Part shown: positions 6,849 through 16,100 of the stretch, piece by piece
Numbering within the stretch: position 1 is the stretch's first letter
Layout: each line of letters opens with the position of its first letter
NCBI GenBank assembly: GCA_043818395.1
Contig: JBDRFZ010000015.1
Location: 1-49,874 of the forward strand
Length of the DNA stretch: 49,874 nucleotides
Reading direction: 5' to 3'
DNA from: JBDRFZ01 sp043818395
GTDB lineage: Bacteria; Patescibacteriota; Patescibacteriia; 2-12-FULL-60-25
Notes under the pieces: model-generated
The model's input: the letters and a program-made list of their open reading frames with translations, nothing else
The model's database searches: none
What the model was told of the DNA's origin: nothing
Program-made: the position numbers and the translations under genes

Positions 6849-8189
6849 TTACATCAACTTCTTTCTGATGAAAGCCGGGATCTCAAGCTCTTCGTCCTCG
6901 GTTTGTGGTTTATTGTGGACGCGTGGAGGTGGGGTCTGCTGCTGTTCTGGTCTAACTTGTTGCACCGGAGCGTAATTCGGAGTTTTTATGTGCGGCTGAT
7001 TAACAGCCGGCTGAGGTTCCTGCCTCGTCTGTTCAACTTTGGATTCTTGTTTTATCTGATTTACGGACTGCTCCATCCTATCCCCGGACTGATCATTGTA
7101 TGCGGGTTCGGATTGCTTAAACGGACTCGCAGAGACTTGCTTACCGGCAAATGACATCCGATCTAAAGGTTCCGGAATACGCGAACTGGAAAAAGCTCCG
7201 GAGACAAGAGCTGACTTATTTTTCATTCCCGGTAACCTCGTATCAAAACCAGTTGCAATAACCGTTACCTTCACCTCGTCTTTCATGCTTTCGTCTATAA
7301 TTGCGCCAAAAATAACTTTGGCGTTAGCATCAGTCGACTGGGTTATTACCTTGGCCGCTTCAGATACTTCGTACATGCCTAAATTAGAACCGCCGGTTAT
7401 TGTAAACAAAATTCCTTTGGCGCCATCGATTGAAATTTCGAGAAGCGGTGAGGCAACCGCATTCTTAGCCGCTTCAGCCGCGCGATTTTCTCCGGTTCCC
7501 CGGCCGATGCCCATAAGCGCCGAACCGCGGTCGGACATAATAGCTCTGACATCCGCGAAATCAACGTTGATGAGACCCGGTACGGTTATAATCTCCGAAA
7601 TGCCTTGTACGCCCTGGCGCAATACATCATCAACTATTTCAAAAGCATCCAAGAGAGATGTTTTTCTATCAATAATCTGCAGGACGCGATCATTCGGTAT
7701 GGTGATGATCATATCGACCACGTCTACCATACGTTCAAACGCCGCATCAGCGATATTTTTTCTTTGGGCACCTTCGAATAAAAAAGGCCTGGTCACCACA
7801 GCTACAGTCAAAGCTCCCAACTCTTTGGCGATTTCCGCGACCTTCGGACCGGCTCCAGAACCGGTTCCGCCGCCCAAACCGCAAGTTATAAAAATCATAT
7901 CCGCTCCTTTTAATGCTTCACGGATTTCATCTTCGCTTTCTTCTGCGGAACGAGTACCTAAATCCGGATCCATGCCCGCACCCAAGCCGCGAGTTGTGGC
8001 TTTACCGATGTGAAGTTTTATTCCCGCCTGTGAATAATGAAGTGCCTGCACATCGGTATTCATAGCTATAAATTCAACACCTCTGATTTTAGAAGAAATC
8101 ATTCTGTTGATCGCCGATCCACCGGAACCGCCAATACCAACAACCTTTATCTTCGCGAAAGTTTCTACTTCTGGTTTGATTTCTGCCAT
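6849..8189 (-). CDS. ftsZ: Cell division GTPase FtsZ
   Basis: A 446-residue FtsZ, the tubulin-like GTPase that forms the division ring at the inner face of the membrane. It has the N-terminal GIGGSGGSAINRMI, the tubulin signature GGGTGSGAG (near residue 106), RKNIADAAFERM, and the T7 synergy loop VPGLINVDFADV (near 211). A Gln/Pro-rich disordered linker follows (about 335-430), then a C-terminal tail ending ELEIPAFIRKKLM, which resembles the conserved peptide that binds FtsA. It lies 127 nt downstream of ftsA, with a candidate promoter in the gap. No Shine-Dalgarno sequence is apparent before the ATG at 8187-8189. Confidence 0.98.
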   Translation of the reverse strand: MAEIKPEVETFAKIKVVGIGGSGGSAINRMISSKIRGVEFIAMNTDVQALHYSQAGIKLHIGKATTRGLGAGMDPDLGTRSAEESEDEIREALKGADMIFITCGLGGGTGSGAGPKVAEIAKELGALTVAVVTRPFLFEGAQRKNIADAAFERMVDVVDMIITIPNDRVLQIIDRKTSLLDAFEIVDDVLRQGVQGISEIITVPGLINVDFADVRAIMSDRGSALMGIGRGTGENRAAEAAKNAVASPLLEISIDGAKGILFTITGGSNLGMYEVSEAAKVITQSTDANAKVIFGAIIDESMKDEVKVTVIATGFDTRLPGMKNKSALVSGAFSSSRIPEPLDRMSFAGKQVSASPFKQSEPAYNDQSGDRMEQSVNQIKQESKVEQTRQEPQPAVNQPHIKTPNYAPVQQVRPEQQQTPPPRVHNKPQTEDEELEIPAFIRKKLM

Positions 8190-8255
8190 AGAATTGAATA
8201 CAAAATTTACTCTATTGTCATGTTTATTGAACCAATTACGTATCTATACATTTAG

Positions 8256-8284
8256 AGATTACAAAACCCCCAACCTTGCGTCAA
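8256..8284 (-). promoter_or_regulatory. Candidate promoter in the ftsA-ftsZ gap
   Basis: On the minus strand TTGACG (8279-8284) is separated by exactly 17 nt from TAATCT (8256-8261). It would allow ftsZ to be transcribed separately from the long upstream operon, giving a leader of about 60 nt. The -10 is a weak match. Confidence 0.4.
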
Positions 8285-8316
8285 GAAATGTCAACTGCAC
8301 CTCTTAACGACCCTGC

Positions 8317-9594
8317 TCAAGGTACGAAAGATTTAATAATCTTTCTAAACGGACTTGATATCTTACTTAAGATAGCCGACCCACCCTGATGTGTAAACTT
8401 TGAAGATAATCCAACGGTTTGACTATTTTCCCTTTTTTCTTCTTCGAATGACCAAAGAACCAAACCTAGAGCTGTGCTGAAAGCCGGATTCTGGACAATC
8501 TCCGGCATGGAACTCGGGAGATTGATCTGCCCTACTGAACAAGGCAGGCGCAAAATCTCCTTACCTACTTCAACCATGCCTGAAAGTTTAGCTCCACCGC
8601 CGGTTAATACGACGCCGGCGGGCAACAATCCTTCACGATCGATCTTCCGAAGTTCGGCGTCTACTTTTTCAAAAATCTCCTCCACTCGCGCTTCTATGAT
8701 TTCTGCGATAAATCTGACTGAAACTATTTCACCCTGCTCTTCACCGAATTCTTTCAAGTCCAGTTCTTCTCCCCTCTTTGGTATGCCTTCGGACCAGGCC
8801 GTACCGTAAGTACGTTTAATATTCTCCGCCGTTTCCAGGGACACACGAAGTCCGATCGCAATATCCGATGTTATATGATCAGCTCCGATAGGCAGGGTTA
8901 TAGCATGCAATAAATCTCCATCCTCATATACTGCCATACCTGTTGTAGCTGCGCCGATATTTAAAACACAAACTCCTACCTCCTTATCCCGGGCTGACGT
9001 GACGGCTAGAGCGGCCGCGAGCGGCGAATAAACCAGTTCTGTGACATCCAACCCGGTCCTGAATACAGCTTTAGTTAAATTCCTAATATGCCCGGACAGA
9101 CCCTCTACAATTTCTACATCCGCCTCCAACCTAATGCCCTGCATCCCTATGGGATCTTTTATTCCGATTTGCCCGTCAACCGTAAAACCACGAGGTAAAA
9201 TATGAATAATCTCCTGATTCGCAGGATTAACAAATGTCTTTGCCGCTTCCAAAGCTCTTCCTACATCCTCGGCTCTGATTTCCCCATCTGTTCTTGATAC
9301 TCCAATTACTCCTTTAGCCTCTTGTGTGGAAATGAATTTTCCGCCGATGCCGACCGCTGCTTCGGGGAGCGGCAGTCCGACCACCCGTTCAGCCTGTTCC
9401 AGACAAGCGGTTATGGAGCTGACCGTATCTTCAAGCGAAGTTATTCCGCCTTTCGCGATTCCCTGGCTTGGTGATTCAACTCCTCCAATGATATTAAGTA
9501 TCTGTTTTTTTTCAGAATTCAAAACTATTTGTCCGACGGCAATCCGGATTTTTGATGTGCCTAAGTCAAGGCCGACGAGCAAACGCTCTTTCAT
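8317..9594 (-). CDS. ftsA: Cell division protein FtsA
   Basis: An actin-like ATPase of 425 aa that tethers FtsZ to the membrane. The N-terminus VGLDLGTSKIRIAVG is the phosphate-1 motif of the actin/Hsp70 fold. The SHS2/1C region follows (GGVESPSQGIAKGGI, RAEDVGRALEAA, HILPRGFTVDG), then VGVCVLNIGAATTGMAVYED (phosphate-2) and GVVLTGGGAKLSGM (adenosine motif). The last residues (ILSKISSPFRKIIKSFVP) make a basic amphipathic helix, the usual membrane-targeting sequence. The ATG overlaps the dgkA TGA by 4 nt (ATGA), indicating translational coupling to the preceding genes. Confidence 0.97.
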   Translation of the reverse strand: MKERLLVGLDLGTSKIRIAVGQIVLNSEKKQILNIIGGVESPSQGIAKGGITSLEDTVSSITACLEQAERVVGLPLPEAAVGIGGKFISTQEAKGVIGVSRTDGEIRAEDVGRALEAAKTFVNPANQEIIHILPRGFTVDGQIGIKDPIGMQGIRLEADVEIVEGLSGHIRNLTKAVFRTGLDVTELVYSPLAAALAVTSARDKEVGVCVLNIGAATTGMAVYEDGDLLHAITLPIGADHITSDIAIGLRVSLETAENIKRTYGTAWSEGIPKRGEELDLKEFGEEQGEIVSVRFIAEIIEARVEEIFEKVDAELRKIDREGLLPAGVVLTGGGAKLSGMVEVGKEILRLPCSVGQINLPSSMPEIVQNPAFSTALGLVLWSFEEEKRENSQTVGLSSKFTHQGGSAILSKISSPFRKIIKSFVP

Positions 9595-9965
9595 AGTCTT
9601 TCAATAAGTGAAATTAAGTACGGACTTAATACCAGAATACCGATCACAGCCGCAAAAATCGAGGCTACCAATACGGTCGCGGCCATCAAATCTTTAATGT
9701 CGCGAACATAGCCCTGCAGTCTTGGTTTAACCAAATCAACCAAGCGCTCAACCGTGCTGTTTAGTAATTCTAGCACAAGAACAGCCGCCATAACTACTAG
9801 CAGTAATACTGTCTCCGATGTTTTAAGCGGAAGAACTAAAATTAACAGTAAAATCACGAATGCCAAAGCAACTTGAATTCTAAAACTTCTTTCTGTTTTA
9901 AAAGCCACCAAGAGCCCACGCCAAGCGTGCCTCATGCTGCTATTTATGCCGGGGAAAAAACTCAT
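9591..9965 (-). CDS. dgkA: Diacylglycerol kinase / undecaprenol kinase family membrane protein
   Basis: A 124-residue protein of the prokaryotic DAGK family, three-helix membrane enzymes that phosphorylate diacylglycerol or, in Gram-positive relatives, undecaprenol. Visible features are the N-terminal amphipathic SMRHAWRGLLVAFKTERSFR with the conserved Glu, a first membrane helix, the catalytic-type motif LELLNSTVERLVDLV (compare EILNSAIE in E. coli), and DIKDLMAATVLVASI before the last helix. Adjacent to ybeY, as in many Firmicutes, which favours the undecaprenol-kinase role in lipid-carrier recycling. It overlaps ybeY upstream and ftsA downstream by 4 nt each. Confidence 0.93.
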   Translation of the reverse strand: MSFFPGINSSMRHAWRGLLVAFKTERSFRIQVALAFVILLLILVLPLKTSETVLLLVVMAAVLVLELLNSTVERLVDLVKPRLQGYVRDIKDLMAATVLVASIFAAVIGILVLSPYLISLIERL

Positions 9966-10402
9966 ATTTTGATCAATGACATTTTAAAAGCCGACTCTTG
10001 AATTGAAAACATCAGCTTTCGTTCTGATGTTTTTGAATGGTTATAACCCAAGATATGCAGTACGCCATGTATTATTGCCCGCACGACTTCTTCAACAAAT
10101 TTTCCACCTTCTTTTTTTACGGTTTCTTTGATAAATGCCGGGGAAACAAATACCTCCCCTAGCAAGACCTTGTCTTTAGGGCACGGTATTTTCGGCTCCT
10201 GAAATGATAAAACATCCGTCGCTTTGTCTTTTTTTCTCCAAAAACGATTAAGTTCACGAATCTTTTTTTGATCTACGAATATTAAATTTATTTCCGCTTT
10301 TTCTTTTACGCCCGCCGCTAAAACCGCCGAAGCTACCGAACGGGAAGCTAGTGTTTTAGTAACACCTCCAGGTAATCGTCCGATAACGTTGATTTTTATC
10401 AT
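9962..10402 (-). CDS. ybeY: Endoribonuclease YbeY (rRNA maturation factor)
   Basis: A 146-residue member of the YbeY/UPF0054 metalloprotein family, which acts in 16S rRNA 3'-end processing and ribosome quality control. The zinc-binding motif is IHGVLHILGYNHSK (family: H-G-x-L-H-L-x-G-Y-D-H), with Asn replacing the more common Asp next to the last His. Upstream motifs RELNRFWRKKDKATDVLSF and GEVFVSP are typical. ATG 10400-10402 overlaps the TGA of the preceding gene (ATGA), and its own stop overlaps dgkA in the same way. It is a cytoplasmic housekeeping enzyme placed directly behind surface-protein genes. Confidence 0.95.
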   Translation of the reverse strand: MIKINVIGRLPGGVTKTLASRSVASAVLAAGVKEKAEINLIFVDQKKIRELNRFWRKKDKATDVLSFQEPKIPCPKDKVLLGEVFVSPAFIKETVKKEGGKFVEEVVRAIIHGVLHILGYNHSKTSERKLMFSIQESAFKMSLIKI

Positions 10403-11784
10403 GGTGTTGAAGTGGAAACCGCACTATCTTCTTGAACAGTCGTGGTCGCGGGCTGAATTTCAGTTATCGGTTGTTCCGTTTCTTCTCCATTCTCTCCAGC
10501 GGTAGGAAATATGTCTACAGGTTGCGGTTGTGTAACCACTCCAGGCGTCGTTGCCGCCGGCTCAAATGGTAAAGTTCCAGTTTGCGTTCCAACTATTATC
10601 TGCGGCAAGCCTTTCAGAATCAAAGAATTAAGCATCATGGAATAAGTAGTCCGATAATTGATAAACGGCTGATCTCCCAAGTCGTAAGTGAAGACAAAAA
10701 CCTTGCCGCCCCACGGTATATAAGTAGATAAAACATCAGCCCCTATTATTCCCTCATAACCTTGTTTTGAGCGATATTGCATGACCTGCTGGGATTTAAC
10801 ATCCGGATGCTTGGCCAGATACCAGTCCAGTGCTGGCAGATTTTTTTCGTTATCTTCTATCGACATTTTAAATGTCTCGCCGTGCTTACTATTAAAAACA
10901 GCCGTTAGTCCATCCGTTGAAACTTTAATTTCCCAATTTATCGGTATCTGCATCGACCAACCAACCGGATTCTCAATTATCTGAACCAGCTTAGCATCTA
11001 AAAGCTTAGACGGTGCCTGGCCATTAGGATTATAAAGATGGAATACTTCGTTGCCATCTAAAAATCCATCACTATCCGTATCAGGATTACGTGGGTCAGT
11101 TACAAAAAGAGTTTCCTCCAAATCAGACAAACCGTCTGAATCCGTGTCCAAGCCGGCCGGAGGAAGTTTTGGCTGCTCAGGAGGCGGAGGCGGTAAAGAC
11201 TGAACTGTGGCCTGAACTTCAGGCGAAGGTTCGGACTCTCCGTCTTGGTTTAAAGCAATCACACGATAGCGATAGGTTTTTGTAGAAATGACGGAGTTAT
11301 CAAGAAATGAAGTACTGTTTGGCGGTAAATTTGTAACGCTGACAAACACACCGTCTTCTTCCGCTCTTTCTATTCTAAACCCGGATTCGTTAGCCGCGGT
11401 ATCTATCCAGGTAACGGCTACGCTTTGCGGATTGGTAGAGGTAGCCATGGTATTACTTGGAGAACTTGGCGGTTGCGGCGGAAGCGGTGGTGGCGTCACG
11501 GGTTTTTCCACCGGTTTAGCCGCAGGCTGCGATGGAAATATTAAGCCAGGATTGAAATATATAAATGCTCCGCCGGCACCTAAAACCAAAATAACGATAG
11601 CCATCGCTATCAATGCAGTATTTTTTTTACCGGCTCGAGCATTAGCCGCAACTTCCGCTCCACCCTCTTCCGGTATACGCGCCTTAAGAGCAGCCCCGTA
11701 ATATTTTTCGGGGATAACCTGGATCTCAGGCTCCGCCTCTTTTATGGCGGTTGCACCCGCTGTATTTAAGGGTTCATCTGGCAT
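10399..11784 (-). CDS. Membrane-anchored protein with FN3, calcium-type DTDSDG repeats and C-terminal PsbP-like domain
   Basis: A 461-residue protein. An N-terminal cytoplasmic tail is followed by one membrane helix (about 56-77, TALIAMAIVILVLGAGGAFI) and a Pro-rich linker. A fibronectin-III-like domain spans about 115-195 (VAVTWIDTAANESGFRIERA). Two thrombospondin type-3 like calcium loops follow (LDTDSDGLSDLEE, PDTDSDGFLDGNE, about 210-245). The C-terminal domain (about 265-390: NPVGWSMQIPINWEI ... YRTTYSMMLNSL) resembles PsbP/Mog1-type folds, and a Pro/Thr/Glu-rich tail ends the protein. The same DTDSDG plus C-terminal-domain order is seen in the preceding gene, so the two are paralogues. 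Exported domains face outward; function unknown, perhaps adhesive or scaffolding. It overlaps ybeY by 4 nt. Confidence 0.75.
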   Translation of the reverse strand: MPDEPLNTAGATAIKEAEPEIQVIPEKYYGAALKARIPEEGGAEVAANARAGKKNTALIAMAIVILVLGAGGAFIYFNPGLIFPSQPAAKPVEKPVTPPPLPPQPPSSPSNTMATSTNPQSVAVTWIDTAANESGFRIERAEEDGVFVSVTNLPPNSTSFLDNSVISTKTYRYRVIALNQDGESEPSPEVQATVQSLPPPPPEQPKLPPAGLDTDSDGLSDLEETLFVTDPRNPDTDSDGFLDGNEVFHLYNPNGQAPSKLLDAKLVQIIENPVGWSMQIPINWEIKVSTDGLTAVFNSKHGETFKMSIEDNEKNLPALDWYLAKHPDVKSQQVMQYRSKQGYEGIIGADVLSTYIPWGGKVFVFTYDLGDQPFINYRTTYSMMLNSLILKGLPQIIVGTQTGTLPFEPAATTPGVVTQPQPVDIFPTAGENGEETEQPITEIQPATTTVQEDSAVSTSTP

Positions 11785-11801
11785 AGCGGACTAAACGTCA
11801 C

Positions 11802-12851
11802 TCATTCATGCAATGAGTTTAAAAGCATCGTAAAACTAGTACGATATTCATACGATGTATCGCCGTTTAAATCATACGTGAGTATCAACACACTGTCACC
11901 CAAAGCCGTATAATAAACATTCATGCTACTTTGCGGCTGCAACACTTGCAAACCATTCTTGGTATTAAATGACTTATAAGGCTGAAAATTTGCCGGCGCC
12001 CACTGTTCCAATGTCGTACCCGTAGGCAAAGTTTCGGATTCTAATTTAAATCTAGCTGCTTCGGCAGTCGTAATCATGAGTCTGTCCGGAAAAACCGGAT
12101 CTTCGAATATAGACCAGGCGCTCGGTATCAAAAAGTTCCAATTTTTCCAAGTAATTTTTTGCATGTCCGATTCTGCTTCAAGCGGTCTGGCATTCGCTTT
12201 TGGCGAATACAAATTCGACACTTCACTGCCGTCAGAAAATCCATCCCCGTCCGTATCTTTTATCGCCGGATTAGTTCCAAATACGGCTTCTTCGACGTCG
12301 GTTAAACCGTCTGCATCCGTGTCTTTGCCTTCAATGGGTTGAATATTAAGATCCTCTGCCGTTTCTTGCGCTGGCGGAGGTGCAATTGGAACCGGCGGAG
12401 GTACGTTGATGCTAGAAGCCGGTTGTTCGGTCACGATCAGCTGTTCTATTACCGGTGGTTTTTCTATTTGTTCAACAGGCAACGGCTCTGCAACTACAAC
12501 CGGAGTTACCTCTTGCGAAGCTGGGACGCGAATTAAAAAATACCAGGCCGCAAAACCTAATCCACCTAAAACGACTAAGGAGATTCCTACCACGGCAACC
12601 CACTTTAAAGGCGATGATCCACTCCTTCCGGTTTCTACCGCCATAGGAGCTTCTTCATGAATTCCCGTACCCTGATCAATATCCGCAAAAATATCCTCAG
12701 GTTCTTTTTTACTCGAAGAAACCATAACCGCCGGTGGCATTCCCAAACCAGGCGCGACTGGCATGGGCGCTTTAATTGGTGCTGACGGAGGCGTGGCAGA
12801 AACCGGAGTCTGCGGCTCGATGGGTAGGTTGGGTGGTGTTGAATCGAACAT
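11802..12851 (-). CDS. Paralogous membrane-anchored protein with DTDxDG repeats and C-terminal PsbP-like domain
   Basis: A 349-residue protein with a Pro-rich cytoplasmic N-terminus (about 1-80), a membrane helix (about 84-106, WVAVVGISLVVLGGLGFAAW), a Pro/Val/Glu-rich stalk, and two calcium-loop repeats (GKDTDADGLTDVEE, KDTDGDGFSDGSE). The C-terminal domain (ITWKNWNFLIPSAWSIFED ... YRTSFTMLLNSLHE) matches the neighbouring 461-aa protein in pattern, including TYDL and a final YRT-[ST]-[YF]-[ST]-MLLNSL-type helix. It lacks the FN3 domain of that protein. It starts 1 nt after the upstream gene and ends 17 nt before the downstream one. The domain naming is by eye; biochemical role unknown. Confidence 0.75.
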   Translation of the reverse strand: MFDSTPPNLPIEPQTPVSATPPSAPIKAPMPVAPGLGMPPAVMVSSSKKEPEDIFADIDQGTGIHEEAPMAVETGRSGSSPLKWVAVVGISLVVLGGLGFAAWYFLIRVPASQEVTPVVVAEPLPVEQIEKPPVIEQLIVTEQPASSINVPPPVPIAPPPAQETAEDLNIQPIEGKDTDADGLTDVEEAVFGTNPAIKDTDGDGFSDGSEVSNLYSPKANARPLEAESDMQKITWKNWNFLIPSAWSIFEDPVFPDRLMITTAEAARFKLESETLPTGTTLEQWAPANFQPYKSFNTKNGLQVLQPQSSMNVYYTALGDSVLILTYDLNGDTSYEYRTSFTMLLNSLHE

Positions 12852-12852
12852 A

Positions 12853-13137
12853 TTATTGGTTAGTTGTAGTTGAAATCATGTCTATAGACTCAGTCTCCGG
12901 GGGCGGTTCATCGCCTGGTTTATAAGGAGGAACAAACGGTACTTCTTCGATCGGAGTGTAGGGCATGGCCTTGGGCGAAATTGAGCCGTCGGCTTTTTTC
13001 CCGGTCTGCACCGGTTTATTCAGCAACGTACCTCCATTTTCCAGACCAGCCATATTCCGACTTCGCAAAAACAACACCACCCCGACCATTATCCCTATGC
13101 CGAGCAGACTTAATCCTACGTAAAATAATTTTTTCAT
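12853..13137 (-). CDS. Small single-pass membrane protein, unknown function
   Basis: A 94-residue protein: MKKLFYVGLSLLGIGIMVGV begins a single membrane helix (about 4-25) followed by a short basic segment (RSRN) and a low-complexity, Pro/Glu-rich exposed tail (VPFVPPYKPGDEPPPE). I chose ATG 13135-13137, which lies 2 nt after the stop of the giant gene; a TTG nine bases upstream would overlap that stop. It separates the giant surface protein from the two DTDxDG proteins and could be an accessory to either. No family recognised. Confidence 0.65.
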   Translation of the reverse strand: MKKLFYVGLSLLGIGIMVGVVLFLRSRNMAGLENGGTLLNKPVQTGKKADGSISPKAMPYTPIEEVPFVPPYKPGDEPPPETESIDMISTTTNQ

Positions 13138-13139
13138 AT

Positions 13140-16100
13140 CTACCAATTAAGATGGCTGAATACCCTTGAATCGAGAGTTCCGCATTTAAAACCGGTCGGA
13201 CAATTAGTAGCCTTGTCACAACTTTCATTTAATGCGTTCAAATAAGTACTCGTCGCAAAGGTCATACTGCCGACCCCCCTCGGAGCATCATTATTACAGA
13301 AAAAACCGCTTCCGGTACACTGAAACTCATGCCGATAACAGGCCATACCCGGAACAGGTTTTGCATTTTCAACGGCCGAAGAAGCGCTTTCTTTTTTGTC
13401 AGTCAGATTCTCATTCTGTTGCACTTTTTTGACGTCATCAGCTGTACCGACATATTCATTGATGCCAAAAATATCACCGGTCGTCGCATTTATTTGAGCT
13501 ATCCTCCAGACATAGCCATGACCTACTCCCGGGGGCGGTATAAAATTCTTTACAACCACATTCCCGCTCTTATCGCTCGAAACTACCGTGGCCTTAAAAT
13601 TGCGCTGATATAAATCAGTATGGTTATTACCTTTCCCGTTTTTCGCAAAATCGAATTCTATTACGCCCCCAAACAGAGACATAGCATTATAATTCACCAT
13701 GGATAACACCGGCGGATAAGTGATGTCTATGCAATCTTCCCAGCTGACATTTTTCTGACATTGATTCTCACCGTTCTCGTAGTGGCTGGCATCGGCTCCG
13801 CAACGGTGGCAAATTTCATAACCTGGACTCTCCGGCTCTGTTAACATGCATTTAAGCATATCCCATTTGTAATCTTCGCCTAGCTCAATATTCTTTGGAA
13901 GCAGCGCTAAACATGCTTGCGGACCTTCAAACGGACAAGCATCTATAAGTTTACCTGCCCACTGACTTGTACTGACATCTCCAAATCTTCTTAAACAAAT
14001 GTTCTTGGCATTAGGAAACTGCTCGATATCCCATAGGCCCATGCTCTTCCAGGTAATATCACGGGCGCACTCGCGATTCCCGGCCGGCCTCTGAAAATAG
14101 TCGCATTTTCCAATAATTTCGCCTTCCCAGGATGTTGACTTGTGGCCTTTAAGCGGTACCACGAATCCTTGATTTAAAACCGTGTTACTATCTGGCCATA
14201 ATGGCAATATGGTGTGTATTTGCCACATTTCTCGGAACCCGCTTGCATAATCCCAGCCAATATAAAGATATGCACTACCGGGTGCCGGACGCGGCATTAG
14301 AGAGATATCAACAATTTTTATATCAGCAGGCGCATTCGCCATATAACTTTCATGACTGAAAGTATCTGAAGTATATGGTATATATCCGCCGGTTTGACCC
14401 TCGTCTATGCCCCTGGGGGAGTAGAGCGGCGGAGTACAATTATCAGTTTCGCAACAATCATATCCATCATGTTCAAGATTAGTGCAAACGTTGTCCTGGT
14501 AGTAATCGACAACCATGCGGTACGAATTGCAGGCTGAATTGGTATTCAGGGTGGTGAATTTGAAATAACCATTTTGATCAGCGAATGCTTCATCCACTTT
14601 AGTACCCTTATAAAGTAATGAGACACGGGCACCGGGAACGGCACGCTGATAAATCGCATCAAGTACCCGGCCCTCGATTGTACCCGTACCCGGCTCGTCC
14701 GAACACCTGGCACAATTACCGAAGCCGCAGGATGGCGTGCAACTAACTATTTCACCGATTGTATTAATTTTTATACCGTAATCCGGTCCTTTTTCCGCTA
14801 CACATTTCCAAAAATCTTTAACCGAGGGCAGAGGATTTTGATACGTTACGACATGAGTAGTGGGATTACAGGTCAGTCCCAGGCATATATGATACATCAT
14901 TCTCTGTGCCCAATTATCCAGGAAAGACAACCATCCCGTGCATAGATGGAAGTCCTCCGCACCCTTATCTTCTTCCTTCAATACTACTCCAGTCGGCCAT
15001 TTGCCTGGCTCTGTAATCGACGGCGTGGCCAGGTTTTTGGAAAAATCATAGCCTAAAGACTTGCAGGTAACCTCGGTTTGTCCTTGGGCTTGTATTGTGG
15101 CGCCACAAGGCGGTTGAGTGCAGGAAGGACTTACGATCGGGCATAAAGCACCCTCAAATACGTGTCCGCTAAACGGACAGGACGCGCTCGCCGTCGCCGG
15201 CCCGTTGCCGTCGCATTGTTCCGGACCGTTCTTTTGCGCATCGCCGCAATACCCGCCGGCCGTTGCCTGGAATTTGCAAGAAGCACTGCAGGACAAGCAC
15301 ATGGAATCATAATCGGCGCTGCAGGTAACGCTACCGTTATCTTCGCCGCTGTCGCATTCTTCAACTCCTACGTAGACCTTGCCGTCGCCACAGGTATTCT
15401 TCTTGCATTTCGAGGTACACGCTTTGGTATCGCCGTTGCCTTCGCCGCTGTCGCATTCTTCATTAAAATCCATGATGCCGTCGCCGCAAGACCCTATCGG
15501 CAGGCAGTCGGACCAATCGCTCCAGGAACAAACATTCTTACAGACTCTGGAATGCTGGGTCTCCCTTCCTGTTGCCGAATCGATTACGCCTTCGCATGAC
15601 TTTGTGGCTTCTGTACCGCCACAGACTCCGCCGGCTCCGCAATCTGTATCTTCGGCGCATTTCAGTTTGCCTGCCGCGGATACCGGTGCGCTACAGATCT
15701 TGCTCTTGGTGATTTCCGCGCCTCCGTCGCACTGTTCCGGTCCGTTGATTTCCGCGTCGCCGCAAAACGGCCCCACGCTCTTGCAATCAAGACTGCATTT
15801 GCTTTCATAATCGCCGTTGCCGTTCACTCCATTCGAAACGCCATTGTCGCAAAACTCGCCGGGCGAAAGCGCGCTGTCGCCGCAATAAGCCGCCGGTCCC
15901 TGGCAATTATTATTGCAATGCCCATAGGTATTATTCAGTGAACCGTCATCGCAGGTCTCGACGGGCGTACAGGAAACGGTAACCGTACAATCGGCGTCGG
16001 ATAAACACGGTTTGTTGATTGTACCGCCGCAACCTTTATCGATCCTTCCGTTGCCGCAGAAGATGGCTGGAATGCACTGCGGATGCTGGATATCATCGAT

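Noticed and set aside
7096..8013. 305-aa plus-strand frame opposite ftsZ
   Set aside because: Shadow of a highly conserved gene; Ser/Pro/Ala-rich without motifs or ribosome-binding site.
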